Shown piece after piece: positions 41,317 through 49,839 of a stretch of DNA of 64,000 bases. Where the stretch lies: positions 124,001 through 188,000 of the forward strand of contig NZ_BEXA01000003.1 in NCBI RefSeq assembly GCF_003864335.1. Direction: 5' to 3'. Source of the DNA: Lentilactobacillus kosonis (GTDB lineage Bacteria > Bacillota > Bacilli > Lactobacillales > Lactobacillaceae). Below the pieces are notes generated by a model. That model did no database searches and had not been told where the DNA came from. It was given only the letters and a program-made list of their open reading frames with translations. How positions within the stretch are numbered: position 1 is the stretch's first letter; the number at the start of each line of letters is the position of its first letter. Made by a program: the position numbers and the translations under genes.

Positions 41317-41357
41317 AAAAAAGCAACTCGGTTTTCCATGCCGAGTTGCTTTTTTTA
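41317..41357 (+). terminator. Leader terminator (attenuator) before the importer genes
   Basis: GCAACTCGG paired with CCGAGTTGC, extended by A6 and T7 tracts, lying 44 nt before the first start codon and downstream of the promoter. It must be read through for the operon to be expressed. Confidence 0.9.
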
Positions 41358-41400
41358 TCTCTAAATTAAATTTAAAAATTTATATTAAAGGAGAACCATC

Positions 41401-42411
41401 ATGACAAAACGAAGTTATCCACTGCTCACCGCTATTATTATTTTATTAGCTTTTCTAGGCTATGCGTTCTTTGCTGAAAAGAGTGACTTGAATGCTAATA
41501 AGGAAAAAACGCCTACTGTTGGCATCTTACAATTAATGTCTCATCCAGCCCTAGATTCAATTCATCGAGGAATTGTGGCCGGTTTGAAAGAAGAAGGATA
41601 TGTACCTGGCAAAAACATCCACATTGATTTTCAAAATGCTCAAAATGATCAAAGTAATTTAAAGACCATGAGTACCAAGTTTGCTAATGAAAATGCAGAC
41701 CTTTCAATCGGAATTGCAACTCCCTCTGCTCAAGCTTTAGCTAACAGTATTTCTGATAGACCCGTCATTTTAGGTGCGATTACTGATCCTAAAGGTGCTG
41801 GACTAGTTAAAAACAACCAGCGCCCTGGCGGTAATATTACGGGAGTTTCCGATCAAGCTCCATTAAAGAGACAGTTAGGATTAATCAAACGCTTAATGCC
41901 TAATCTAAAAACATTGGGAATCATCTACACTTCAAGTGATGATTCTGCAGTCGCTCAATACAAAATGTTTAAAGCCCTTTGTGAGCAGGAAAACGTTAAA
42001 TTAAAGGCCTACTCAATCGCTAACACTAACGATTTGAATCAGGTTGCCCAACAGGCTGTTAACTCGGTGGATGCCATCTATGTACCAACGGACAACACCA
42101 TCGCTGGTGCCATTTCTACCTTAGTTGGAGCTGCAGGTCAAGCTGGTGTTCCTGTCTTCCCTGCTGTTGATACGATGGTCAAAGCTGGTGGAGTTGCTAC
42201 TTACGCAGTTGACCAATATCAACTCGGAGTTGCCACCGGTAAAATGAGTGGTGAAATTCTCAAAGGCAAGAAGAAACCATCAACCACCCCAATCAAGTAC
42301 TTCAAAAAGGGTAAATTAATTATCAATGAACGAGCTGCTAAACGGTTCAATATCCATATTCCCGCCTCATTAATGAAAGAGGCGCAAACGAAAGGAGAGA
42401 TCGTCAAATGA
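41401..42411 (+). CDS. TrpX-type ABC transporter substrate-binding protein
   Basis: 336 residues of the COG2984 family, with 'VGILQLMSHPALDSIHRGIVAGLKEEGY', 'DFQNAQNDQSNLKTM' and 'DPKGAGLVKNNQRPGGNITGVSD'. The family was predicted to bind tryptophan in streptococci from its regulation. The N-terminus 'LLTAIIILLAFLGYAFFAEKS' is a TM/signal segment without a lipobox cysteine, so it is probably anchored by the uncleaved helix. Ribosome site AAAGGAGAACCATC. Its stop overlaps the permease start (ATGA). Confidence 0.85.
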   Translation: MTKRSYPLLTAIIILLAFLGYAFFAEKSDLNANKEKTPTVGILQLMSHPALDSIHRGIVAGLKEEGYVPGKNIHIDFQNAQNDQSNLKTMSTKFANENADLSIGIATPSAQALANSISDRPVILGAITDPKGAGLVKNNQRPGGNITGVSDQAPLKRQLGLIKRLMPNLKTLGIIYTSSDDSAVAQYKMFKALCEQENVKLKAYSIANTNDLNQVAQQAVNSVDAIYVPTDNTIAGAISTLVGAAGQAGVPVFPAVDTMVKAGGVATYAVDQYQLGVATGKMSGEILKGKKKPSTTPIKYFKKGKLIINERAAKRFNIHIPASLMKEAQTKGEIVK

Positions 42412-43301
42412 GTATTCTAGTATCCGCAATCGGTCAAGGCCTCACATGGGGGATCGTTGGAATAGGATTATTCCTAACCTTCAGAATTTTAGACTTCCCT
42501 GATATGACAGTTGAAGGAACATTTCCAATGGGGGCTGCTACCGCAGTCGCTGCCATCTACCACGGTTTTTCTCCATTAGTTGCAACGTTATTGGCCTTCT
42601 GTGTCGGAATGTTGGCTGGGTTAGTAACTGGCTTGCTTTACACCAAGGGTAAAATTCCTGTGTTATTAGCCGGAATCCTAACTATGACCGCTGCTTACTC
42701 AATCAACCTGAGAATAATGGGCCGAGCTAACCTTTCGCTATATGGAAAGAACAGCCTGCTAGACTTATTTAAGGGACTCCCCCCTTACTTTAACAGTGTG
42801 TTTCTTGGCATGATCGTGATTGTCATTGTTACTGCCTTAATCATTTATTTCTTACAAACTAATCTAGGCCAGGCATTTATTGCTACTGGTGATAATTCAA
42901 CCATGGCTCGCTCATTAGGAATCAGCACCGACGCCATGCAAATTATGGGCTTAAGTGTTTCCAATGGTTTGATTGCCTTAGGTGGCGCTTTAGTTGCCCA
43001 AGAAAACGGCTTTGCTGACGTTAACATGGGCATCGGCATCATCGTGGTGGCACTTGCCTCAATCATCATTGGTGAAGTTGTTTTTGGTGAACTAACTATG
43101 AACGAACGCTTAATCGCCGTAACTATCGGTAGTATTTTGTACCGATTCGTAATTCTAATTGTGTTGCAACTTGGTTTCAACGCCAACGACTTAAATTTAA
43201 TTTCAGCAATCGTACTGGCAATCTGCATGATGTTCCCAGCTTTCGAAAAGCGCTTTAACCTAAAACGATCATTATCAAGGGGGATTAGTAAACATGAGTG
43301 A
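42408..43301 (+). CDS. TrpY-type ABC transporter permease
   Basis: 297-residue permease (COG4120) with about eight or nine TM segments and 'GLFLTFRILDFPDMTVEGTFPMG' near the N-terminus, a hallmark of this branched-chain-like permease family. The mid-region 'NLGQAFIATGDNSTMARSLGIS' is the ATPase-contact loop. Overlaps the binding protein upstream and the ATPase downstream (start 43294), so all three are coupled. Confidence 0.87.
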   Translation: MSILVSAIGQGLTWGIVGIGLFLTFRILDFPDMTVEGTFPMGAATAVAAIYHGFSPLVATLLAFCVGMLAGLVTGLLYTKGKIPVLLAGILTMTAAYSINLRIMGRANLSLYGKNSLLDLFKGLPPYFNSVFLGMIVIVIVTALIIYFLQTNLGQAFIATGDNSTMARSLGISTDAMQIMGLSVSNGLIALGGALVAQENGFADVNMGIGIIVVALASIIIGEVVFGELTMNERLIAVTIGSILYRFVILIVLQLGFNANDLNLISAIVLAICMMFPAFEKRFNLKRSLSRGISKHE

Positions 43302-44067
43302 ACCTATTTTTGAATTAAAAGATGTAGTGGTAACCGTAAACCAGGGAACCCCCGAAGAAATCAATATTATGGACCACGTGAACCTTAAAATTTATGCTGG
43401 TGATTTTATTACCGTCCTTGGTTCAAACGGAGCAGGTAAATCAACCTTATTCAACATCATTGGTGGTGACTTAAAAGTTACCAGTGGTGAGATTCTCCTT
43501 CACGGTAAAGACATTACCTCGATGTCAGTTGAACACCGGACAAAGTTCTTAAGTCGGGTCTTCCAAGATCCAAAGATGGGAACTGCTCCTAGAATGACCG
43601 TTGCAGAAAATTTACTACTATCCAAAAAGCGTGGTCAATCACGCGGCTTAGGTGCTCGAAAACTTAAACAAAGCATGGCCGAATTTGAAGAAATTACTAA
43701 AACTATGCCAAACGGACTTGACCAACGACTTAACACCCCTACCGGTGATTTGTCAGGTGGCCAACGTCAAGCTCTTAGTTTCCTAATGGCAACTATCAAG
43801 CGGCCTGAAATTCTGCTGCTAGATGAGCATACCGCTGCCCTTGATCCTCAAACTTCTGCTGAGTTAATGCACGCCACAAATATGCGGATTACTGAAGATA
43901 AACTGACCTGTCTGATGATCACACATCATCTAGAAGATGCCCTGACCTATGGCAATCGGTTAATTGTATTGGACCACGGTAAAATTTCATATGATGTTAA
44001 CGACGGTGACAAGGCAGCGCTAACTAAAGAAAAATTACTATCTTTTTTTAATGATATTGATGGCTAA
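43294..44067 (+). CDS. TrpZ-type ABC transporter ATPase
   Basis: 257 residues. Walker A 'GSNGAGKSTLFNIIGG', signature 'LSGGQRQALSFLMA', Walker B 'ILLLDEHTAALDP', where His follows the catalytic Glu as in other members of COG1101. It completes the three-gene importer and is followed by a terminator. The substrate is inferred from family and leader peptide only. Confidence 0.88.
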   Translation: MSEPIFELKDVVVTVNQGTPEEINIMDHVNLKIYAGDFITVLGSNGAGKSTLFNIIGGDLKVTSGEILLHGKDITSMSVEHRTKFLSRVFQDPKMGTAPRMTVAENLLLSKKRGQSRGLGARKLKQSMAEFEEITKTMPNGLDQRLNTPTGDLSGGQRQALSFLMATIKRPEILLLDEHTAALDPQTSAELMHATNMRITEDKLTCLMITHHLEDALTYGNRLIVLDHGKISYDVNDGDKAALTKEKLLSFFNDIDG

Positions 44068-44078
44068 ACATTGATTAG

Positions 44079-44111
44079 CAAAGGAGTCCTATAAATCGGG
44101 CTCCTTTTTTA
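44079..44111 (+). terminator. Terminator of the Trp-type importer operon
   Basis: AAAGGAGTCC...GGGCTCCTTTTTT, 12 nt after the ATPase stop. Confidence 0.85.
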
Positions 44112-44134
44112 TTATGCAAAAACGGCTCAGATAT

Positions 44135-44163
44135 TTGACTTATATTATTAATCTTGATATTGT
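44135..44163 (+). promoter_or_regulatory. Promoter of the TetR-ABC (HrtRBA-like) operon
   Basis: TTGACT (44135-44140), 17-nt spacer, TATTGT (44158-44163). The palindromic operator starts 11 nt after the -10 element. Confidence 0.65.
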
Positions 44164-44173
44164 TATATTCGAA

Positions 44174-44192
44174 AAGTGACACGATGTCACTT
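44174..44192. promoter_or_regulatory. Palindromic TetR-family operator
   Basis: AAGTGACACGATGTCACTT, two 8-nt perfect half-sites around CGA, between promoter and ribosome site. It closely resembles the operator I recall for Lactococcus lactis HrtR (ATGACACAGTGTCAT; 11 of 15 aligned positions agree, including TGACAC and TGTCA). It would let the regulator repress its own operon. Confidence 0.75.
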
Positions 44193-44217
44193 ACGTAATT
44201 ATGAAAGGAGTGCAGCA

Positions 44218-44739
44218 ATGCCCACGACAACTTTTGAAAATCTCAAGGATCAAAAAAGGGCCGTAATTACCAATGCCCTTATTACTGAGTTTAGTGAATA
44301 TTCTCTAAAAGATGCCCAAGTAGCTCGAATTATTAAAACTGCCGGCATTGCACGAGGGACATTTTATAAATACTTTTCTGATATCACGGATGCTTATAAC
44401 TATGTCTTTCACTTAGCACTTGCTGATTTTCACATGGGTTTTAATCATATCTCAGAAGAAAACTTCAATCTCGATGCCTTCATTGCTTCCATCTCAACAT
44501 TTATCGATCAAGTAGTTGATAGCCGCTTCTATCAGTTGTTAAAACAGCATTATTTGTACAACGAAAGTAGTTATCAGCAACATACCCTGTCCGGTATGGA
44601 CCGGATAACTAACTTGTCACCATTAATATGGACGGTTGCCACCCTTAGCCACGAAGCTATTAAGGAACTACTTGTCTTCCCCGGCCAAAAGAACCAAATT
44701 ATCCAAAAACTTACTATTAGTCTTAAAAATCTCACTTAG
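44218..44739 (+). CDS. hrtR: TetR-family repressor, probable heme sensor HrtR
   Basis: 173 residues. N-terminal helix-turn-helix 'YSLKDAQVARIIKTAGIARGTFYKYFSDITDAYNYVF' and an all-helical ligand domain. Position 72 is His, as in lactococcal HrtR (whose heme ligands I recall as His72 and His149); His145 is a possible second ligand. The order repressor-permease-ATPase is that of hrtRBA. Start ATG 44218 is preceded by GAAAGGAGTGCAGCA; an ATG at 44176 lies inside the operator and is rejected. Heme sensing is inference. Confidence 0.75.
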   Translation: MPTTTFENLKDQKRAVITNALITEFSEYSLKDAQVARIIKTAGIARGTFYKYFSDITDAYNYVFHLALADFHMGFNHISEENFNLDAFIASISTFIDQVVDSRFYQLLKQHYLYNESSYQQHTLSGMDRITNLSPLIWTVATLSHEAIKELLVFPGQKNQIIQKLTISLKNLT

Positions 44740-44750
44740 GAGGATTTGCT

Positions 44751-45806
44751 ATGTTTTTAGCTTTAAAAGAAATGAAACGCGAAAAGTTGCGTTATGGTTT
44801 AATCATCTCAATGGTTGTCTTAATTGGTTACTTAATCTTTATCCTGACTAGCCTTGCAATTGGTTTAGCTCGTCAAAACACGCTCACAATTGATTCATGG
44901 GATGCTAAAACTGTGATTATGAATAAAGATTCCAATATCAGTCTTGATCAATCAATGATCACTAAAGACCAAGTTGGTAAACTAAATCGTAATCAAGCTT
45001 TGATTGGTCAAACCCCAGTGGTTACTAAAGCGACTAATCGCAAAAATGAATCTGCTCGCTTTTTAGGAACTAAATCTAACCAATTCATTTATCAACAGCT
45101 TAAATTAATCGATGGCCATCGTCCTCAAAATACTAACCAAGTTGTGGTTGATGATCAATTCAAAACTGACGGTTATAAGCTTGGGGATAAAATTGTTATG
45201 AATTCAAATTCTGAAAAATATGAAATCGTCGGCTTTATGCATGATCAAAAATATAGTATTGCTCCTGTTATCTATGGCAGTATCAGTACTTGGCAAAAAT
45301 TAAAGGGCGTCAATCCCAATATTATCGGTAGCGGCCTGATTATTAAGGGCAACAATCCTAAGTTTGATCAAAAATACCTTAAAAGTTATTCAATGAACAC
45401 CTTCATTAATAAACTCCCTGGATACTCTGCTCAAAACACCACGTTTGGCTTTATGATTGGCTTTTTGATGGTCATTTCATTAGTGGTAATTGCAGTCTTT
45501 CTCTATATTCTAACCATGCAAAAATTAGCCAACTATGCCGTGCTTAGGGCGCAAGGAATTCCGTCTAAAGTCCTCGTTAGGGCAACCATCGCCCAATCAC
45601 TCATTATCGTAATTAGCGGGTTAGTAATTAGTGGCGTGCTTACCCTGCTAACTGCTCAATCCATCCCAATTGGAGTTCCAATGTACTTTGATGTTCCTAT
45701 TCTTTCTGGCGTCACCATCGCGATGATTTTAATTTCCATCATCGCAGCCCTGATTCCAATCAGAACTATTGTTAAAGTTGATCCCGTTACCGTAATTGGA
45801 GGATAA
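44751..45806 (+). CDS. hrtB: ABC permease, probable heme exporter HrtB
   Basis: 351-residue MacB/FtsX-type permease: one N-terminal TM ('YGLIISMVVLIGYLIFILTSLAIGL'), a large extracytoplasmic domain, then three C-terminal TMs with 'AQGIPSKVLVRATIAQSLIIVISG'. This is the layout of HrtB/DevC. Length and order match the lactococcal heme efflux permease. Ribosome site TAGGAGGATTTGCT, 11 nt after hrtR. Confidence 0.78.
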   Translation: MFLALKEMKREKLRYGLIISMVVLIGYLIFILTSLAIGLARQNTLTIDSWDAKTVIMNKDSNISLDQSMITKDQVGKLNRNQALIGQTPVVTKATNRKNESARFLGTKSNQFIYQQLKLIDGHRPQNTNQVVVDDQFKTDGYKLGDKIVMNSNSEKYEIVGFMHDQKYSIAPVIYGSISTWQKLKGVNPNIIGSGLIIKGNNPKFDQKYLKSYSMNTFINKLPGYSAQNTTFGFMIGFLMVISLVVIAVFLYILTMQKLANYAVLRAQGIPSKVLVRATIAQSLIIVISGLVISGVLTLLTAQSIPIGVPMYFDVPILSGVTIAMILISIIAALIPIRTIVKVDPVTVIGG

Positions 45807-45809
45807 AAA

Positions 45810-46481
45810 ATGACATCTCTTAGTTTACAAAACGTCAATAAAGAATTCGGCTCCGGTACGAATCATGTTCAAGTGTTAAATAATATTAACTTCACAGCGA
45901 ATCCTGGTGAATTAAGCCTAATCATTGGCCCTTCTGGTTCAGGAAAAAGTACCTTTTTAACCATCGCAGGCGGCCTACAGACCCCTACTAGCGGCGAAGT
46001 CATTATTGATGACCAAGCAATTAATCAGCAAAGTACCAAGCAACGGGAACAAACCCGCTTAACTAAGATTGGGTTTGTTCTACAGGCCTATAATTTAGTT
46101 CCTTACTTAACGGTTAAAGAACAATTCACCCTAGTTGACCGCGTTAATAAAAATGGTAATTTATCATCTTCAGAATTAGACAAATTATTGGTTTCACTTG
46201 GAATTGACAACCTAATAAATAAGTATCCCAATGAACTATCTGGTGGTCAAAGTCAACGAGTTGCTATTGCTCGCGCACTGTATCCAGATCCCGAGATTTT
46301 ACTTGCTGATGAACCGACGGCTGCCCTTGATAGCGCCCGAGTTATCGAGGTCGGTAAGCTTCTGCAGACATTAGCTCACCAGAATGGTAAAACTATCATT
46401 GTCGTTACCCACGACCAACGACTTGAACAATTTGCGGATAACATTTATCAAATTATGGATGGTACTATTAACAAACAATAA
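45810..46481 (+). CDS. hrtA: ABC ATPase, probable heme exporter HrtA
   Basis: 223-residue ATPase of the LolD/MacB class. Walker A '[17 protein letters not shown]', Q-loop 'FVLQAYNLVPYLTV', signature 'LSGGQSQRVAIARALY', Walker B 'ILLADEPTAALD'. It pairs with the FtsX-like permease 3 nt upstream. Together they would expel heme or another toxic amphipathic compound. Confidence 0.8.
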   Translation: MTSLSLQNVNKEFGSGTNHVQVLNNINFTANPGELSLIIGPSGSGKSTFLTIAGGLQTPTSGEVIIDDQAINQQSTKQREQTRLTKIGFVLQAYNLVPYLTVKEQFTLVDRVNKNGNLSSSELDKLLVSLGIDNLINKYPNELSGGQSQRVAIARALYPDPEILLADEPTAALDSARVIEVGKLLQTLAHQNGKTIIVVTHDQRLEQFADNIYQIMDGTINKQ

Positions 46482-46526
46482 AATAAGACGTCATGAAAAT
46501 GATTATTTTCATGACGTCTTATTTTT
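46480..46526. terminator. Terminator after hrtA
   Basis: Perfect inverted repeat of about 21 bp, AATAAGACGTCATGAAAAT and its complement, around GATT, with T-rich tails on both strands. Confidence 0.92.
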
Positions 46527-46575
46527 ATACACACTAGATTATTTGTTTTCGCTTTCTTATAAACAATCACGTATA

Positions 46576-46604
46576 TTGAACTCTGGTTTTGTTTAACTTA
46601 CAAT
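46576..46604 (+). promoter_or_regulatory. Promoter of the yfcC-pepV unit
   Basis: TTGAAC (46576-46581), 17-nt spacer, TACAAT (46599-46604). Confidence 0.65.
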
Positions 46605-46635
46605 GAGCTTAGAAAAAGAAAAGGAAGTGATTCAC

Positions 46636-48155
46636 ATGCAAAATAACAAAGCTAAGCCTAAACGAAGATTTAAAATGCCTTCGGCGTACACCATATTATT
46701 CTTGATTATCATTTTAGTTGCTATTCTTACTTGGATAATTCCTGCCGGACAGTATTCTACTGACAAGGCTGGTAATATTATTGCGCATACTTATAGATCA
46801 GTTGCCTCAAACCCTCAAGGAATTTGGGATATTTTTGCGGCACCGATTTATGGAATGATTGGTAACGATAAAACTGAAGGTGCCATTTCAGTTTCCTTAT
46901 TTATTTTAGTAATTGGTGGATTTTTAGGAGTAGTTAACCAAACCAAAGCTCTTGATGATGGAATTGCATCTGTCGTTAAGAAAAACAAGGGTAAAGAAAA
47001 ATTATTAATTCCAATTCTAATGATTCTATTTGCTCTTGGGGGTTCAACTTACGGAATGGCTGAAGAAACCATTGCCTTTTATCCGCTTCTAATTCCTGTA
47101 ATGATTGGGGTTGGCTTTGATTCATTAGTTGCTGTAGCAATTGTATTAATTGGATCACAAGTTGGTTGTTTAGCTTCAACCGTTAACCCATTCGCAACTG
47201 GAGTTGCTTCACAAGCCCTAAACATTTCTCCAGGTGACGGAATTTTCTCGCGAATCATTCTCTTAGTGATCGTTCTAGTAATTAGTATCTTCTTTGTATA
47301 CCGGTATGCTTCAAAGTTGAAAAGAACCCTAAGGAATCATTAATTTTTGATCAACGTGAAGCTGACCTTAAGCGATTTGCTATTAATGACCAAAATACTG
47401 ATGCCAACAATGAAATGACCGGCAGACAAAAAGCTGTTTTATGGTTATTTGGTTTAACTTTCTTAATTATGATCATGGGCTTGATTCCATGGGACTCAAT
47501 TAATTCAAGCTGGACATTCTTCAATGATTTCACTAAGTGGTTGACTGGAATTCCAGTTCTTGGAAACTTAATTGGTAGTAACTTAACTCCATTTGGTTCA
47601 TGGTACTTCACTGAAATTACAACCCTCTTCTTCTTGATGGCTGTGATTATTATGTTCATTTTCAAAATGAAAGAATCAACATTCATTACAGCATTCATGA
47701 ACGGAATGAATGACTTCATGGGTGTTGCCATTGTGGTTGCTGTTGCCAGAGGTATTCAAGTTATCATGAACGACGGTAACATTACCGCAACGGTTCTTCA
47801 TTGGGGTGAAAGTGGTCTTTCAGGATTAAGTTCCGTTGTCTTTATTATCCTGACATACATTTTCTATATTCCAATGTCATTCTTAATTCCATCAACATCT
47901 GGACTAGCTGCAGCTACCATGGGAATTATTGGCCCAATGGGTAAATTCGCTGGGGTTGATCCAAGTCTAGTAGTGACTGCTTATCAAAGTGCATCTGGTT
48001 GGGTAAACTTAATTACCCCAACTTCTGGTGTAGTTATGGGTGCCTTAGCCATTGCTCATGTTGACATTACTGTTTGGTGGAAATTCACCTTTAAATTAAT
48101 GGCCTTGCTACTAATTGCAACTGCTATCTTCTTAGGAGTCATGGCTGTTATTTAA
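46636..48155 (+). CDS. YfcC-family amino-acid/peptide transporter (one frameshift)
   Basis: Polytopic membrane protein of 506 residues after correction, with 'ILTWIIPAGQYS' near the N-terminus and 'GMAEETIAFYPLLIPVMIGVGFD', hallmarks of the YfcC/DcuC-related (IT superfamily) transporters. One A is missing near 47324 ('SKLKK' to 'NPKESLIFDQREADL'). Relatives include arginine/ornithine antiporters and dipeptide carriers. Start ATG 46636 has AAAGGAAGTG; an ATG at 46603 overlaps the -10 element. pepV follows 21 nt downstream. Confidence 0.83.
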
Positions 48156-48176
48156 TTAATTAGGAGGAAACAGAAT

Positions 48177-49520
48177 ATGGAACAAATTGTAACTGAAGCA
48201 CATCACGTTGCCGCTGTTGAGGCTTTGAAACGCTTGATTAGTCAAAAATCAGTTTATGATGAATCAACTGTATCTGACACAACCCCATTTGGTGTAGGAA
48301 TTGATGATGCCTTAACCGAAGTTCTTAAGATTGCTTCTGAATTAGGATTTAAGACTTTTAAGGCCCCTACTGGTCACTATGGCTACGCTGAAATTGGTGA
48401 GGGTGACGAAACATTTGGAATTATCGGTCACGTCGATGTGGTTCCTGCTGGTGACGTCAACGATTGGGATCATGATCCCTTTGATGGCTATGTAGAAGAC
48501 GACAAGGTGTTCGGTCGTGGCTCTCAAGATGATAAGGGCCCATCAATTGCTACCATGTTTGCTGTCAAAGCATTGATGGATGCTGGTTATCATTTCAACA
48601 AGAAGATTCGCTTCATTTTCGGAACTGACGAAGAAACCCTTTGGCGGGGGATCGCAGTTTATAACGAAAAGGAAGCCCCTATCGACATGGGAATTGCACC
48701 AGATGCCGAATTTCCATTAATCTACGCTGAAAAAGGCTTGGATCAAGCATATCTAGTTGGTCCTGGGATGGATAATTTCAAGATTGATTTGCAAGGTGCC
48801 TTCAACGCCGTACCTGCTAAGGCAGCATACAATGGTCCCAAACTTGATGAGGTTAAAGAAGCCCTTAATAATCATGGCTTCTCATTTGAAGACCATGATG
48901 ATCAAGGGATTGTGGTTACTGGTAAATCAGTGCATGCCATGCTTGCACCAACAGGAACTAACGCGGTCTTAAGACTAGCAATTGCCTTGGATGATGTATT
49001 TCCAAGTCCTACGCTTGATTTCATTGGTAAGTTATTTAAGGAAGATGCAACAGGAACTAATGTCTTGGGTGATATTTCTGATGATCAATCAGGACATCTC
49101 ACCTTCAACATCTCTAGTCTAACCATCAATGAACAAGAAACCCGTATGCAAATTGATATGCGAATTCCGGTTACTATCGAACGCGATGATTTAATCAGTA
49201 AATTAAACGACCGCGTTAAGGAATTTGGTTTACACTATGAGGCCTTTGACTACCTTGCTCCCCTATACGTACCAACTGATTCAAAACTAGTAAAAACATT
49301 GATGCAAGTTTACAAAGATATAACTGGAGATGACACCCAACCTCAAGTGTCTGGTGGGGCAACCTTTGCTCGGACCATGAATAATTGTGTCGCCTTTGGC
49401 GCAATGCTTCCTGATGTCCCAGATTTCATGCATCAAGTTAATGAAAACTGGCCTTTAAAGAGTATGTATAAAGCTATGGATATCTATGCAGAAGCCATTA
49501 AAGAACTATGTACTGACTGA
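48177..49520 (+). CDS. pepV: Dipeptidase PepV, M20 metallopeptidase
   Basis: 447 residues. Zinc ligands and catalytic residues lie in 'GHVDVVPAG', 'GRGSQDDKGP' and 'FGTDEETLWRGI'; the C-terminal 'SGGATFARTM' and lid domain are typical of PepV. It hydrolyses dipeptides with broad specificity in the cytosol. Ribosome site AGGAGGAAACAGAAT. Co-transcription with the YfcC transporter suggests that the carrier imports dipeptides or exports the resulting amino acids. Confidence 0.94.
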   Translation: MEQIVTEAHHVAAVEALKRLISQKSVYDESTVSDTTPFGVGIDDALTEVLKIASELGFKTFKAPTGHYGYAEIGEGDETFGIIGHVDVVPAGDVNDWDHDPFDGYVEDDKVFGRGSQDDKGPSIATMFAVKALMDAGYHFNKKIRFIFGTDEETLWRGIAVYNEKEAPIDMGIAPDAEFPLIYAEKGLDQAYLVGPGMDNFKIDLQGAFNAVPAKAAYNGPKLDEVKEALNNHGFSFEDHDDQGIVVTGKSVHAMLAPTGTNAVLRLAIALDDVFPSPTLDFIGKLFKEDATGTNVLGDISDDQSGHLTFNISSLTINEQETRMQIDMRIPVTIERDDLISKLNDRVKEFGLHYEAFDYLAPLYVPTDSKLVKTLMQVYKDITGDDTQPQVSGGATFARTMNNCVAFGAMLPDVPDFMHQVNENWPLKSMYKAMDIYAEAIKELCTD

Positions 49521-49588
49521 AATTGAACCACATTTTTAAGCTAAATATTAAGAAAGTATTAAGTTTAAAATGTTTACTTTCTGCAACT

Positions 49589-49634
49589 AGCGTCTCAAAT
49601 GCCGTAATTACAGCGTTTGAAGGCGCTTTTTTTA
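49589..49634 (+). terminator. Terminator of the yfcC-pepV unit
   Basis: AGCGTCTCAAATGC paired with GCGTTTGAAGGCGCT (one bulge) and a run of seven T. Confidence 0.8.
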
Positions 49635-49760
49635 TTTATTTTACTATTAGCAAGAAAATTTATATTATCATTAAAAAATCGTTTACATCCTCCGCGGTAA
49701 CGGTTTCATTAACTATTTGAAAAAACTAATTAATCCGTTTTCACAACTAATTTAAAAGGG

Positions 49761-49789
49761 TTGACCTTCTATGTTTCACCTCATATAAT
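49761..49789 (+). promoter_or_regulatory. Promoter of gntP
   Basis: TTGACC (49761-49766), 17-nt spacer, TATAAT (49784-49789), 50 nt before the TTG start. Confidence 0.8.
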
Positions 49790-49839
49790 TGTATCTTGTT
49801 TCGCAATGGATTTTTATTAGATAGAAATGAGGAAGAGTC

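Larger units (their letters stand above)
49521..49839. other. Non-coding region between pepV and gntP
   Basis: Contains the pepV terminator (49589-49634), imperfect cre-like sequences (best CGGTAACGGTTTCA at 49695-49708, one half-site good) and the gntP promoter at 49761-49789. No ORF with a ribosome site. Confidence 0.5.

Noticed and set aside
41132-41326. 64-codon minus-strand ORF across the Trp-type leader
   Set aside because: It is antisense to the hairpins and leader peptide, has no clear ribosome site, and its open frame is explained by the stem-rich sequence.
41130-41400. T-box or known riboswitch in the Trp-type leader
   Set aside because: No AGGGTGGNACCGCG-type antiterminator sequence or other named aptamer motif is present.
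49695-49708. Catabolite-responsive element upstream of gntP
   Set aside because: Only one half matches the cre consensus well (three mismatches elsewhere), so it is noted only in the gap description.
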